DNA of 64,000 bases from Rhodococcus sp. ARC_M6 (GTDB lineage Bacteria; Actinomycetota; Actinomycetes; Mycobacteriales; Mycobacteriaceae): assembly GCF_022810305.1 (NCBI RefSeq), contig NZ_JALGQH010000002.1, positions 124,001-188,000 of the forward strand, in the 5' to 3' direction. Below, piece by piece: positions 41,993 through 51,285 of the stretch; positions within the stretch are counted from its first letter, which is position 1, and every line of letters begins with the position of its first letter. Under the pieces are notes generated by a model. It ran no database searches, had not been told where the DNA came from, and was given only the letters and a program-made list of their open reading frames with translations. Made by a program: the position numbers and the translations under genes.

Positions 41993-42733
41993 ATGAGCGT
42001 CACCACCGCAGCAATTCATCGCACCGAATTTGACGCCACCTGGAAAAGTTTCGACGGAATCCACGGCGGTCTTGCTGTTGCGAGAATGATTCGAACTGCT
42101 GCCGACGCAACCGGGGCAATTCCAGTCGCCGTCACAGCACACCTCGATCGACCGGTGCCATCCGGACCCGCAGAGATGGTCCTCGACCGCACACTCGGCG
42201 GACGAACCATCAGTTGCCTTGTCACGCTTACCCATGCTGGAACGGCACTCGTGCGACTCGCTCGCGATGTAGGCCCCTCGACGCGATCCACCCTGCGTGT
42301 TGCACCGGCACCGGATGACCCGTCGACCTTGCCACGGCTCGAGATCCCGGTCGACTTCGTCCCCTTCTCACAACACCTCGATATCCGCCCGATCAACGCA
42401 GCAAGACCCTTTGCCGGCGGCGACTCCCCCGAGTTCGATGTCTGGATCCGGCTACTCGACGACCTCGACTTCACTGCGCAAGAACGCTCTGCAGTACTGC
42501 TCGACGCCCTGCCACCAGGACTATTCGCAACCCTCACCATGCCGGTAGCCATCCCGACCGTCGAATTCAGTGCACACTTCGCACCAACGTCCCCGACAAT
42601 GTCGCCGTGGCATCGCCTACGGCACCGCACGGTGTGGGCGACGGATTCTCTGTGCGTCGACGAAACCGAACTGTTCACCGCGACTGGAGAACTCGCAGCG
42701 CAGGCCAGGCAGCTTCGCCGAATACTCGCCTGA
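41993..42733 (+). CDS. Acyl-CoA thioesterase, double hotdog type
   Basis: A 246-residue protein with two hotdog halves: FDGIHGGLAVARMIRTAADA with the HGG central helix, then RTISCLVTLTHAGTALVRL, and a second half WIRLLDDLDFTAQERSAVLLD with the substrate-binding region FSAHFAP. The pattern fits the 4HBT-like thioesterase family found in mycolate bacteria; acyl-CoA specificity is not visible. It is alone on the plus strand, divergent from the metal operon. Confidence 0.8.
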   Translation: MSVTTAAIHRTEFDATWKSFDGIHGGLAVARMIRTAADATGAIPVAVTAHLDRPVPSGPAEMVLDRTLGGRTISCLVTLTHAGTALVRLARDVGPSTRSTLRVAPAPDDPSTLPRLEIPVDFVPFSQHLDIRPINAARPFAGGDSPEFDVWIRLLDDLDFTAQERSAVLLDALPPGLFATLTMPVAIPTVEFSAHFAPTSPTMSPWHRLRHRTVWATDSLCVDETELFTATGELAAQARQLRRILA

Positions 42734-42908
42734 ATCTCGTATCCGACATCGCCGCGACGGCCCTGTTCGAGGAGCACTGTTCCCTTCTGAACCGAACCAC
42801 GGCGCCTGTCTCCGAATGTTTGTGGCCGGAACGCTGCGGGTACCTGGCATCCGCTGGGGTAACACTGAAACGACTCGCAGCGCGCACACCTCACGAGGAG
42901 GAACGCTC

Positions 42909-43352
42909 ATGAAGGTGTACCTGACGTTTCTGCTGGGCATAACAGTCGTATTCGCTCTCGCGGCCTCCGCCATTCTGTTTTTCAGCGGCTTCACGCGGCA
43001 ACCCGACTCGCACACGGCCCCGGATGCGGTCGTCGTCATCCATGGGCAACCAGTCACCTGTGCCGGACTGTTTCACGAAACCTGCAGTTTCGATCTGCAG
43101 TCCGCATACAACCAGTGGGGACACGGCCTCGAGAGCTTTGTCGATTCGGGGGCGCTCGGCCCGTATGCCCGCGAAATCCGCTTCACCGCGGCCGCAAAAC
43201 TGAGCCTGCAAGCATGTGGCATCAACAATACCGCGGGACGGACCGTTCTCGATTTCTACGATCTGGCACGAGTCGATCAACCCACCGCGACGACTACAGA
43301 CCTCTTTCCCTTCTGGAATGAATCACTCCAATTCTTATGCCCGCCCATGTAG
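42909..43352 (+). CDS. Uncharacterised membrane-anchored protein
   Basis: A 147-residue protein, ATG after CACGAGGAGG. The N-terminal hydrophobic segment (YLTFLLGITVVFALAASAIL) can anchor it in the membrane, and the remainder would face outwards. It has four Cys (TCAGLFHETC, LQACGI, FLCPP) that could form two disulphides. I do not recognise the family. The upstream 175 bp (42734-42908) hold no convincing gene. Confidence 0.55.
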   Translation: MKVYLTFLLGITVVFALAASAILFFSGFTRQPDSHTAPDAVVVIHGQPVTCAGLFHETCSFDLQSAYNQWGHGLESFVDSGALGPYAREIRFTAAAKLSLQACGINNTAGRTVLDFYDLARVDQPTATTTDLFPFWNESLQFLCPPM

Positions 43353-43379
43353 TCGCCCAATTCAGGTGCCGCGCTGAAA

Positions 43380-44584
43380 CTACTCCGCGATCTTCCCTAA
43401 AGGACCGTAGGCAAACATCTCAGTCCAGTGAGCGCACAGGCCCAATGCCCACTGATCCGGTTCCTGTGGAAACACTGAAGGGCGATACCCGAGCTGAAGG
43501 ACCCACTCTCCCGACTCAGGACGGATTCGGAGATCTTCTTCGGTTGGTACAGGTACCGATTCGCGAAAGTTTCGATCAACACCGACTCGTCTGAATTCGA
43601 CAACCGCTGTGGAGCCTGCCAGATGAACTGCATGCGGAACGAAGCGCGTATCGATCAAGCCGCGAACTCTCAGCCGATCCACCAGAGCGTCGAACGCCCT
43701 GATCGACGACGGATCCGGATTGGCAGTGGTGACAGCAAGAACCCACCGGCCGTCGGGTGTTATTCGCGGGTCCCGGTAGGCGCTCGTATCGATACATGGC
43801 CCAATTCGATCGAGCTGCTCGATCAGTCCCACGTTTGCGGGATCCGGCACGATCTTCCGCGCGACCGTTCCTTCGCCGTCGATCCTGGTCCAGTCGAAGT
43901 TGTCGGGCGTAAGCAAAGGCCTTCCAGTGCGATCGATAATGACACCGAAACTGAAATACGAAGCAGGCGAACGGAAGTCCGTGGTAGCACCGTACTGGTA
44001 GGCGTAGTCGGACCACTCAACTCCCAGCGCAGCCCGGAACCAGCCCTCTGCCTCCTCGTAGGAAATCGTGATACCGGCATCAGCTGCGGATCGAGTTACC
44101 GAGACTCCGAGGCGAACAAACTGTGGGGCGACACCTGCGGGAAATGAACCGAGGTCGGTAACGTACGGGCGGAAGCTGTGCCCGACACAAACTCGAGTGT
44201 CTCGGGTATCGAACGCCGGCCCGCCCAGGCGATCACCTGGATCGGTGCGGTCATTGGTCTTCAACTCGACAGAGACGACGCGCTTGATGTTGCTCTGAAG
44301 ACGGGTTATGCGCCGCGGATACCATGCACGGACTGCGTCGGCTATCTCTGCTGAGCGTCGAAACGGATCCTCGACCGACATTCCTCGTGTCGCCTCCTGA
44401 AATCGTAACGCTGCGCCCCGTCTCACAGCGATTTTGGCAACCCTGTCATCCTCGGCCACGCTTTCACTCTCTGGACCCCGACGGCACCCGGTGAGCATTC
44501 CTTGACGGCGTACCAAACTTCAGCTGGTGGGCCGATCGAAACGGTGAAGGTAAATTCGGGAGTACCCATCGGACCTGGTTGCAT
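43380..44584 (-). pseudogene. Uncharacterised gene with a probable frameshift near its 5' end
   Basis: The gene seems to start at the ATG at 44584, 10 bp after the upstream stop, with an AGGGGGG Shine-Dalgarno: MQPGPMGTPEFTFTVSIGPP then AEVWYAVKECSPGAVGVQ. That frame ends at 44423. The long frame (to 43380) only becomes convincing from about 44470 (ESESVAEDDRVAKIAVRRGA), so a one-base shift is likely between 44460 and 44490, close to a GGGG run. The main frame (ITRLQSNIKRVVSVELK, then GHSFRPYVTDLGSFPAG) is coding-like but unrecognised. If the shift is a sequencing error the gene would be about 400 residues. Confidence 0.5.
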
Positions 44585-44594
44585 CGTCGCCCCC

Positions 44595-45569
44595 CTAGAT
44601 ATCCATCTGATCGACCGGAGCCCCAGGATGGAGGCGCTCACGAAGTTCAGTGAGCGCCTCTGCGTCCAGTTCGAAATCCCGCATGGTGATTGCCCAATCG
44701 AATTCCGGCGTCGACCAACGGTGGACAACACCGTTCCAACGAAGATCCCAGTCGAGGTCAGACCTCGGCCGCCGCGCGAGGCTGCCACCCTTCAATCCCG
44801 CCTCGAATGCGCCCGACTCTTCGTCGATCGAGTAGATCCGATCCGGCGCCAAATCCATCGGAACCCGGACGCGGAGTGACTTATTCGTAACGCGATCCTC
44901 GAACCACCGATGCTTCTGCGCCTCATGTTCGCGGTGTTCCGCCATCTTCCGACGTTTCAGATCTTCGTCACTGACGCTCGGTCCGGTCCAAGTGAACAGT
45001 CCGTCGTCGAGATCGCCGCCGATGACGATGTCCGTGAACGAATACGAGTGCCCGACAGCGTCGACTCGATATTCGAGGAACATGCCCGTCTCGGCGTCGA
45101 CCACAAGTTGAATCGGATACGGCTTACGTTCTGGAGGCGCCAACTCAACTGTCCAACAAGCACGCCCAAGGTAGGTCGATTCTTCTGGCTGCCCCGTCGG
45201 GCGAGTGAAATCGTCACCGATCCACTCGGAGGCAATGCGCCGCGTCAGTAGAAACTGAGCAGATCCCAGGTACCGCACGTTGTTCACCGCCCCCAACCGA
45301 GGAGCGTGTCGATCTCGGACAAAGTCCCACGCGACTACACCGTCAGATATGAACACCGGCATGTCGACGGGATTCTCTACTCGCAACTTTTCGCCGTGCC
45401 GCCAGATCCGCGCACCGTCGACAGCCCCGACGAACATCGGAAGTGGACCCAAAGTTGCAAACGACTCCGCTTCGGGTGAGCGACTCGGATCCCGTTCGAC
45501 GACCGTGCCTCGTATCGGCAGGTCGGGGCCGTCGGTAATCCGCTGCAGCACTTCCGTCCAGGTGACCAT
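44595..45569 (-). CDS. Uncharacterised protein, paralogue of 4854-5888
   Basis: A 324-residue protein sharing order and motifs with the protein at 4854: MVTWTEVL start, AWDFVRD, LGRACWTVELAP, LVVDAETGMFLEYRV, LFTWTGPSVSDEDLKRRK and the C-terminal WSTPEFDWAITMRDFELDAE. No signal peptide is apparent. The ATG at 45569 was preferred because it matches the paralogue's start. The next gene downstream begins 10 bp later and may be in the same operon. Function unknown. Confidence 0.65.
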   Translation of the reverse strand: MVTWTEVLQRITDGPDLPIRGTVVERDPSRSPEAESFATLGPLPMFVGAVDGARIWRHGEKLRVENPVDMPVFISDGVVAWDFVRDRHAPRLGAVNNVRYLGSAQFLLTRRIASEWIGDDFTRPTGQPEESTYLGRACWTVELAPPERKPYPIQLVVDAETGMFLEYRVDAVGHSYSFTDIVIGGDLDDGLFTWTGPSVSDEDLKRRKMAEHREHEAQKHRWFEDRVTNKSLRVRVPMDLAPDRIYSIDEESGAFEAGLKGGSLARRPRSDLDWDLRWNGVVHRWSTPEFDWAITMRDFELDAEALTELRERLHPGAPVDQMDI

Positions 45570-45617
45570 GGACTTCACGTTACGGTCCGACGACCGCCAC
45601 CGACATCCTTTTCGAGC

Positions 45618-46607
45618 TCAGACAAAACCGAGTTCGCGTACCGAATCTCGTTCCTGCTCCAACTCGTTCACCGAGATGTTGATGCGGGCGCGGGAGAAAT
45701 CGTCGACCTCGAGACCCGGAACAATGCTGTAGGCACCATCGGCACAGGTCACCGGGAACGAGGAGATCAAGCCCTCCGGAACACCGTACGAACCGTCCGA
45801 CGAAACAGCCATCGAAACCCAATCCCCGTCGGCGGTACCGCTGACCCAGTCACGGATATGATCGATGGACGCACTGGCCGCACTCGCTGCCGACGACGAT
45901 CCCCGCGCCGCAATGATCGCCGTCCCCCGCACCTGGACCGTCGGGATGAAATCGTTTTCCACCCATTCACGGTCGTTGATCACCTCGAGTGCAGGCTTGC
46001 CTTCAACCGTGGCATGAGACAGGTCCGGGTACTGGGTAGCCGAGTGGTTTCCCCAGATCGACACCTTGCGAACGTTCGACGCCCGCGCGCCGGTCTTCTT
46101 GACTACCTGCGCAATTGCGCGATTGTGATCGAGCCTGGTCAACGCAGTGAATCGAGTGCCCGGAACATCGGGAGCGTTGTTCATCGCAATCAACGCGTTG
46201 GTGTTCGCCGGGTTTCCCACCACGAGCAACTTCACATCGGACGCCGCGTTGTTGTTGATCGCCTTGCCGTGCACCGAGAAGATCGCTCCGTTGGCACTGA
46301 GCAGGTCAGCGCGTTCCATGCCCTTGGTGCGAGGCCTGGCTCCGACCAGCATTCCGACGTTTGCCCCCGAGAATGCAGTGTCCGGGTCGTCAGTGATGTC
46401 GATGGAGCGCAGCAGCGGGAAGGCACCGTCGTCGAGTTCCATCGCCACGCCCTCAGCAGAAGACACCGCAGAAGGAATCTCGAGCAGACGCAAGCGAACC
46501 GGAACGTCGAGACCAAGCATGTCACCAGCAGCAATACGAAATAGCATGCCGTAGGCGATCTGGCCCGACGCTCCGGTCACTGTGACGGTCACGGGCGAAA
46601 CACTCAT
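45618..46607 (-). CDS. mdh: Malate dehydrogenase
   Basis: A 329-residue cytosolic NAD-dependent enzyme. Rossmann motif [19 protein letters not shown], catalytic His in [12 protein letters not shown], and substrate Arg in [14 protein letters not shown] and RLDHNRA. It oxidises malate to oxaloacetate in the TCA cycle. The ATG at 46607 has a good GGAGGAG Shine-Dalgarno; an earlier start adds five residues only. Confidence 0.95.
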   Translation of the reverse strand: MSVSPVTVTVTGASGQIAYGMLFRIAAGDMLGLDVPVRLRLLEIPSAVSSAEGVAMELDDGAFPLLRSIDITDDPDTAFSGANVGMLVGARPRTKGMERADLLSANGAIFSVHGKAINNNAASDVKLLVVGNPANTNALIAMNNAPDVPGTRFTALTRLDHNRAIAQVVKKTGARASNVRKVSIWGNHSATQYPDLSHATVEGKPALEVINDREWVENDFIPTVQVRGTAIIAARGSSSAASAASASIDHIRDWVSGTADGDWVSMAVSSDGSYGVPEGLISSFPVTCADGAYSIVPGLEVDDFSRARINISVNELEQERDSVRELGFV

Positions 46608-46660
46608 TGCCGACTCCTCCACTTGCCGTTCTGCTTTCGCATCTGCGAACGACTTCCACG

Positions 46661-47290
46661 CTAGTCCAGCAAACCCGCCACTTCGTGATCCGTGAGTGTG
46701 GTTCTCGGCACTCGCCCAGCGGTCGTCACAAGCTCGACAGCCCGGTACAGTGGCCGCTCCGCAAGCCCCGCACCACGCGCTTCCGCGCGCAGTTGTTCGA
46801 TCAAGACCGACGACAATGCTGCCGCCGGCACCAACTCGCTCGACGCCAAGGCGTCGGCAAGCTTGCGGAGCGCCAGAATCTCCAGCTCGCGTCCGCCCCC
46901 GGCGGTGTACAGCGCGAGAGGAATCCGCACGATTGAGCGCCCGTCGGTCAGTTTCATGCTGGCTTCACTGATCCGGCCGGTCCGCACCAGGAGCTCGGCG
47001 GACACGACCTGTGCCACGTCGACCTCAGCGGTGCGGAACCCGGCTTGCGCCCGAACCTTGGTGCCGTGCAACGTGATATGCCGACGCAGTGTCATCAAGA
47101 TGGCGAGCGACGTCGGTACCGCGATGATGAAGCCGACCAGCAGCGCCACCGTGTTCGACGCGAACACGCTCACGATCAAGCCGATCACCACGCCCAAGAT
47201 GATCACCGCAACGGCGATCTTCTTGAGCCGCGGCGCAATCAGTGCGATCGGAACCAGGTCGAGGGAAACCGGTTCGGGGTCAGGAGACAA
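46661..47290 (-). CDS. Uncharacterised two-TM protein with PH-like domain
   Basis: A protein of about 209 residues: two hydrophobic helices ([20 protein letters not shown] and [19 protein letters not shown]) and then a soluble domain, [20 protein letters not shown] and [20 protein letters not shown], with the strand order of bacterial PH-like domains. A TTG at 47290 is the likely start, overlapping the hisS stop by 11 bp. Downstream of hisS and probably cotranscribed. Function unknown. Confidence 0.6.
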   Translation of the reverse strand: MSPDPEPVSLDLVPIALIAPRLKKIAVAVIILGVVIGLIVSVFASNTVALLVGFIIAVPTSLAILMTLRRHITLHGTKVRAQAGFRTAEVDVAQVVSAELLVRTGRISEASMKLTDGRSIVRIPLALYTAGGGRELEILALRKLADALASSELVPAAALSSVLIEQLRAEARGAGLAERPLYRAVELVTTAGRVPRTTLTDHEVAGLLD

Positions 47291-48551
47291 CGAGAGTCCC
47301 GAGTCTGCCGACGATCTCGTCCAGCGCAACCGATTCCTGTTCACCCGTCGCGAGGTGCTTGAGAACTACCACACCTTCTTCGAGTTCACGCTCACCGAGG
47401 ACCAAGGCAAAGGCGGCACCGGACTTGTCCGCGGCCTTCATCGAACCCTTGACGCCGCGATTTCCGTACGCAAGGTCAACGCGAATACCACTGCCGCGCA
47501 ACTGATGTGCGATGGCAACGAGCTTGCCCTTCGCCTCTATTCCCATCGGAACACAGAAAACGTCGACCCGCGCCGGCGGTGCAACAGTCTTACCTTCGGC
47601 CGCGAGCGCCAACACCGTTCGGTCCACGCCGATACCGAAACCGATGCCGGACAACGCTTGTCCGCCCAACTGCTCCATGAGACCGTCGTAACGACCGCCG
47701 CCGCCGATACCGGACTGAGCGCCCAAACCGTCGTGCACGAACTCGAAAGTGGTCTTGGTGTAGTAGTCGAGCCCGCGAACCATGCGCGGATTAACCACGT
47801 ACGGAACACCCAACGCGTCGAGGTGCGCCAGGACCTCGTCGAAGTGTGCCTTGCAGCTCTCCGACAAGTGATCGAGCATCAGCGGCGCATCAGCCGTCAT
47901 TGCGCGGACATCTTCACGCTTGTCGTCGAGGACACGCAGCGGGTTGATCTCGGCGCGGCGAAGGGTCTCCTCGTCGAGCGGCAGTGCAAAGAGGAACTCC
48001 TGAAGAAGTTCCCGGTACTGCGGACGGCATGTGTCGTCACCGAGCGAGGTGATCTCGAGGCGGAAACCGTCGAGGCCCAGCGAACGGAAACCGGCGTCGG
48101 CAATGGCGATGACCTCGGCGTCGAGCGCCGGATCGTCGATACCGATGGCCTCGACACCCACCTGCTGCAACTGACGGTAGCGACCGGCCTGCGGACGCTC
48201 GTACCGGAAGAAGGGACCGGCGTAGCTGACCTTGACGGGAAGCGTTCCCCGGTCGAGGTTGTGCTCGATGACGGCACGCATGACACCGGCGGTGCCCTCG
48301 GGACGAAGTGTGACCGAACGGTCACCGCGATCAGCAAAGGTGTACATCTCCTTGCTGACGACGTCGGTCGATTCACCGACGCCGCGGGCGAACAGAGCGG
48401 TGTCCTCGAAAATCGGCAATTCGATATGGCCGTATCCGGCAAGCCGGGCGGCGCGTGTCAATCCGTCGCGGACGGCAACAAATTCGGCGGACTGCGGCGG
48501 AACGTAATCCGGGACGCCCTTGGGTGCAGAGAAGGTGCTGGCTTTACTCAC
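47280..48551 (-). CDS. hisS: Histidyl-tRNA synthetase
   Basis: A 423-residue class II synthetase. Motif 2 is [20 protein letters not shown], the histidine-A/B motifs [20 protein letters not shown], and motif 3 [15 protein letters not shown]. It charges tRNA-His in the cytosol. It is located 16 bp after the glyoxalase II-like gene on the same strand, and followed by the PH-like membrane protein. Confidence 0.96.
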   Translation of the reverse strand: MSKASTFSAPKGVPDYVPPQSAEFVAVRDGLTRAARLAGYGHIELPIFEDTALFARGVGESTDVVSKEMYTFADRGDRSVTLRPEGTAGVMRAVIEHNLDRGTLPVKVSYAGPFFRYERPQAGRYRQLQQVGVEAIGIDDPALDAEVIAIADAGFRSLGLDGFRLEITSLGDDTCRPQYRELLQEFLFALPLDEETLRRAEINPLRVLDDKREDVRAMTADAPLMLDHLSESCKAHFDEVLAHLDALGVPYVVNPRMVRGLDYYTKTTFEFVHDGLGAQSGIGGGGRYDGLMEQLGGQALSGIGFGIGVDRTVLALAAEGKTVAPPARVDVFCVPMGIEAKGKLVAIAHQLRGSGIRVDLAYGNRGVKGSMKAADKSGAAFALVLGERELEEGVVVLKHLATGEQESVALDEIVGRLGTLVVS

Positions 48552-48567
48552 GATTGGTTACTTTTCC

Positions 48568-49248
48568 TTATTTCTGTCCGCTGAGTCCAACGAGAAACGG
48601 ATTGGAGCTTCTTTCGGCTCCGATGGAACTGTTGTCGCCGTGGCCGGGAAGGATGACGGTCGCGTCGTCCAAGATGAGAAGTTTGCGGGCCACCGAGTCG
48701 AGCAACTGCTCACCGTTGCCGCCGGGAAGGTCACTTCGGCCGATCGATCCCTGGAACAACGTGTCGCCGGTGAAGGCCAAATCGACCGGTCCTTCTTCCG
48801 CGCCGGCCTTGGTGCGGAAGACGACGGACCCCTGCGTGTGCCCCGGAGTGTGATCGACCTCGAACGACATGCCGGCAAGTTCGAAAGCGTCGCCGTCGGC
48901 AAGTTCGATGACCTCGTCCGGTTCGACGAACGACATTCCTTGAATGAAGTCCTTCATCGTTGGTCCGATTCCCCGCGCCGGATCGCTGAGCATGTAACGA
49001 TCGTCCGGATGAATGTATGCCGGAGCCGAGTACCGCTCACACACCTCGCGGGCCGACCAGATGTGGTCGAGATGCCCGTGGGTCAGCAATACAGCCGTCA
49101 CTGTCATGTCCTTGGAGTCGAGAAACTCGAACAGCGGCGCCGCAGCATCCTGGCCCGGATCGACGACTACGCACTCGCACGCGTCGTCCTGAGCGAGTAT
49201 GTAGCAGTTGGTTTGGAACATCCCGGCCGGAAAACCAGTCACGAGCAC
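48568..49248 (-). CDS. Metallo-beta-lactamase fold hydrolase, glyoxalase II-like
   Basis: A 226-residue MBL protein. The zinc motif is THGHLDHIWSA (HxHxDH), with further His in DHTPGHTQGSVVF and GHGDNSSIG. The start is the GTG at 49248, preceded by GAGGAG. The family includes hydroxyacylglutathione hydrolases; in mycothiol-using actinobacteria the substrate may be an S-acyl mycothiol, which is inference. It precedes hisS in the same direction. Confidence 0.85.
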   Translation of the reverse strand: MLVTGFPAGMFQTNCYILAQDDACECVVVDPGQDAAAPLFEFLDSKDMTVTAVLLTHGHLDHIWSAREVCERYSAPAYIHPDDRYMLSDPARGIGPTMKDFIQGMSFVEPDEVIELADGDAFELAGMSFEVDHTPGHTQGSVVFRTKAGAEEGPVDLAFTGDTLFQGSIGRSDLPGGNGEQLLDSVARKLLILDDATVILPGHGDNSSIGAERSSNPFLVGLSGQK

Positions 49249-49414
49249 GTTGGGTAACTCCTCTTCGAAGGCACAATCAGGCAACACGGTGTCACGTACA
49301 GCCTAAAGCCGCTGCCCAGCCAGTAAGTTCTCAGGTTGCAGTGGGAGACTTCTACACGCCTCACGTAATACTGATTAGAACCCGTTCCACCCGCGAATAT
49401 GGAGGACTACAGCA

Positions 49415-50299
49415 GTGCCGAGTAACGAGCAGCGCCGCGAGACGGCCAAACGCAAGCTCGAGCGCCAGCTCGAGAACCGCGCAGAACGTGCCCGTAAGCG
49501 CAAGCAGATGACGATCGCCTATTCGGCAGCTGGTGTCGTAGCAGTTGTTGCTGTTGTCGCAGGCCTGGTGTGGTTCACCAACCGTGACGACAACAGCACC
49601 GACACCACCGCAGCCGACGCCACACCGACGTCGGAGCAATCGGCAGGTGTCATGCCGGCCGGTCGTTCGACGCCTCTCGCCGACACTGTGAGCTGCTCGT
49701 ACCCGACGGACGGCGGGGCGGCGTCCAAGCCCAACAACCCGCCGCGTACAGATGGTGTTCCCACCACCGCTCCGGATGCGACTCCGAGCATCAGCATCGA
49801 AACAACGCAGGGCAATATCGGGTTGAATCTCGACGGAACGCTGTCGCCGTGCACGGTCAACAGCTTTGTCAGCCTCGCCGAGCAGGGCTACTTCAACGAC
49901 ACGTCCTGCCACCGACTGGTCACCGGTAGTGGGCTCCAGATCCTCCAATGCGGCGATCCCACGGGAACCGGCACCGGCGGACCGGGCTACGGATTCGCCA
50001 ACGAATTCCCGACAGATCAGTACTCCGAGTCCGATCCCGCGTTGACGTCCGCGGTCACCTACCCCCGCGGCACCATCGCGATGGCGAACTCCGGCGCACC
50101 GGGCAGCAACGGTAGCCAGTTCTTCCTGGTTTACGGCGATTCACAGCTTCCGCCGAATTACACCGTGTTCGGCACCATCGACGAGACGGGCATCGCCACC
50201 ATCGAGAAGGTCGCTGCAGGCGGCGACGACGGCTCGATGTCCGCCGGCGGCGGAAAGCCCAACACGCCCATCGACATCAAGACCGTGAGGATCGACTGA
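49415..50299 (+). CDS. Membrane-anchored peptidyl-prolyl cis-trans isomerase (cyclophilin), PpiB-like
   Basis: A 294-residue protein. A Lys/Arg-rich cytosolic start with one transmembrane helix (about 32-53, MTIAYSAAGVVAVVAVVAGL) places the cyclophilin domain outside. The domain has IETTQGNIGLNLDG, FVSLAEQGYFNDTSCHRLVT, GSNGSQFFLVYGDSQLPPNYTVFG. It helps folding of exported proteins. GTG start. The second cyclophilin follows with a 1 bp ATGA overlap. Confidence 0.9.
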   Translation: MPSNEQRRETAKRKLERQLENRAERARKRKQMTIAYSAAGVVAVVAVVAGLVWFTNRDDNSTDTTAADATPTSEQSAGVMPAGRSTPLADTVSCSYPTDGGAASKPNNPPRTDGVPTTAPDATPSISIETTQGNIGLNLDGTLSPCTVNSFVSLAEQGYFNDTSCHRLVTGSGLQILQCGDPTGTGTGGPGYGFANEFPTDQYSESDPALTSAVTYPRGTIAMANSGAPGSNGSQFFLVYGDSQLPPNYTVFGTIDETGIATIEKVAAGGDDGSMSAGGGKPNTPIDIKTVRID

Positions 50300-51099
50300 T
50301 GAAACGCGCTTCCCTGGTGATTGCAGCTCTCAGCGCCACCGCTCTGGTCCTGGCCGGCTGCTCCAGTAACGATTCCGGAACTGCGACGACGGAGACGTCC
50401 AGCGCGAAGTCAACTGCAAAGTCGACAACGAAGTCACCGCCGCTGGATATGTCGCAGTTCGCTCAGTTGCCTCCCGTTCCGGCCCCCGCCGGCGCGACGG
50501 TCGACTGCTCCTACCCGGCCGCTGCGGGTGCAGCCAAGTCGGTCAACCCGCCGAGCGCCACGGGTGTGCCGGCTGAGGGCATCGTCACGGTCCAGTTGAC
50601 CACCACTGTCGGCCCCATCGGAATGGATCTCAACCGCACCGAAGCTCCCTGCACCGTCAACAGCATGGTCAACCTGGTCGAGCAGAAGTACTTCGACAAC
50701 ACCCCGTGCCATCGACTCGTCACCAGCCCGGGTCTGCAGATCCTCCAGTGCGGCGATCCGTCGGGCAAGGGCACCGGCGGCCCGGGCTACGGCTTCGACA
50801 ACGAGTACCCGACAACAGCATTCGCCGCAGGCGATCCCAAGGCGACGCTCTCTGCCGTCTACCCTCGCGGCACTCTCGCAATGGCCAACTCGGGACAGCC
50901 CGGCAGTAACGGCAGCCAGTTCTTCCTCGTCTTCGAAGATTCGGTCCTGCCGCCCAACTACACGGTCTTCGGGACCATCGACGAAGCCGGACTGGCGACC
51001 ATCGAGAAGGTTGCGGCCGGCGGCGACGACGGCTCGATGCCGGCCGGTGGCGGCACACCCAACACCCCGATCACTATCGAAACAGCCGTAGTCGCTTAA
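50299..51099 (+). CDS. Peptidyl-prolyl cis-trans isomerase lipoprotein
   Basis: A 266-residue lipoprotein (lipobox LAGC at residue 21; SALSATALVLAGC) with a Ser/Thr-rich linker and a cyclophilin domain very similar to the preceding gene's: VDLTTTVGPIGMDLNR, LVEQKYFDNTPCHRLVTSPG, GSQFFLVFEDSVLPPNYTVF. The tandem arrangement is a clear paralogous pair. The transcript ends at a strong terminator (51118-51150). Confidence 0.9.
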   Translation: MKRASLVIAALSATALVLAGCSSNDSGTATTETSSAKSTAKSTTKSPPLDMSQFAQLPPVPAPAGATVDCSYPAAAGAAKSVNPPSATGVPAEGIVTVQLTTTVGPIGMDLNRTEAPCTVNSMVNLVEQKYFDNTPCHRLVTSPGLQILQCGDPSGKGTGGPGYGFDNEYPTTAFAAGDPKATLSAVYPRGTLAMANSGQPGSNGSQFFLVFEDSVLPPNYTVFGTIDEAGLATIEKVAAGGDDGSMPAGGGTPNTPITIETAVVA

Positions 51100-51117
51100 C
51101 GACTGCAGAGACACAAA

Positions 51118-51150
51118 GGCGGTGCGAGAGTTACTCTCGCACCGCCTTTT
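51118..51150 (+). terminator. Intrinsic terminator of the two cyclophilin genes
   Basis: A perfect 13-bp stem GGCGGTGCGAGAG (51118-51130) / CTCTCGCACCGCC (51134-51146) with a three-base loop TTA and TTTT tail. It follows the second cyclophilin stop codon by 18 bases. Confidence 0.9.
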
Positions 51151-51181
51151 CTTGATTTCAGACCACAAGCGGACCGATATC

Positions 51182-51252
51182 GCGATAACGGATTATCGCT
51201 TTTCAGGTCGTCCGTATTAGGCACTATTCCTGTTAGATGTACCGTTATCTAA
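51182..51252 (+). promoter_or_regulatory. Two mirrored GATAACGG motifs upstream of the mycolyltransferase gene
   Basis: GCGATAA-CGGA-TTATCGC (51182-51199) is a perfect 7-4-7 palindrome containing GATAACGG. A second element TTAGAT...ATCTAA (51233-51252) contains CCGTTATC, the same eight bases on the other strand. The pair brackets a likely promoter between 51199 and 51286. Confidence 0.45.
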
Positions 51253-51285
51253 ATTTTGCATTTGAGACAAATCAGGAAGTTGCCG

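Noticed and set aside
47290-48584. Plus-strand frame of 630 codons covering 46692-48584
   Set aside because: It is antisense to hisS and the PH-like gene, which have clear family motifs.
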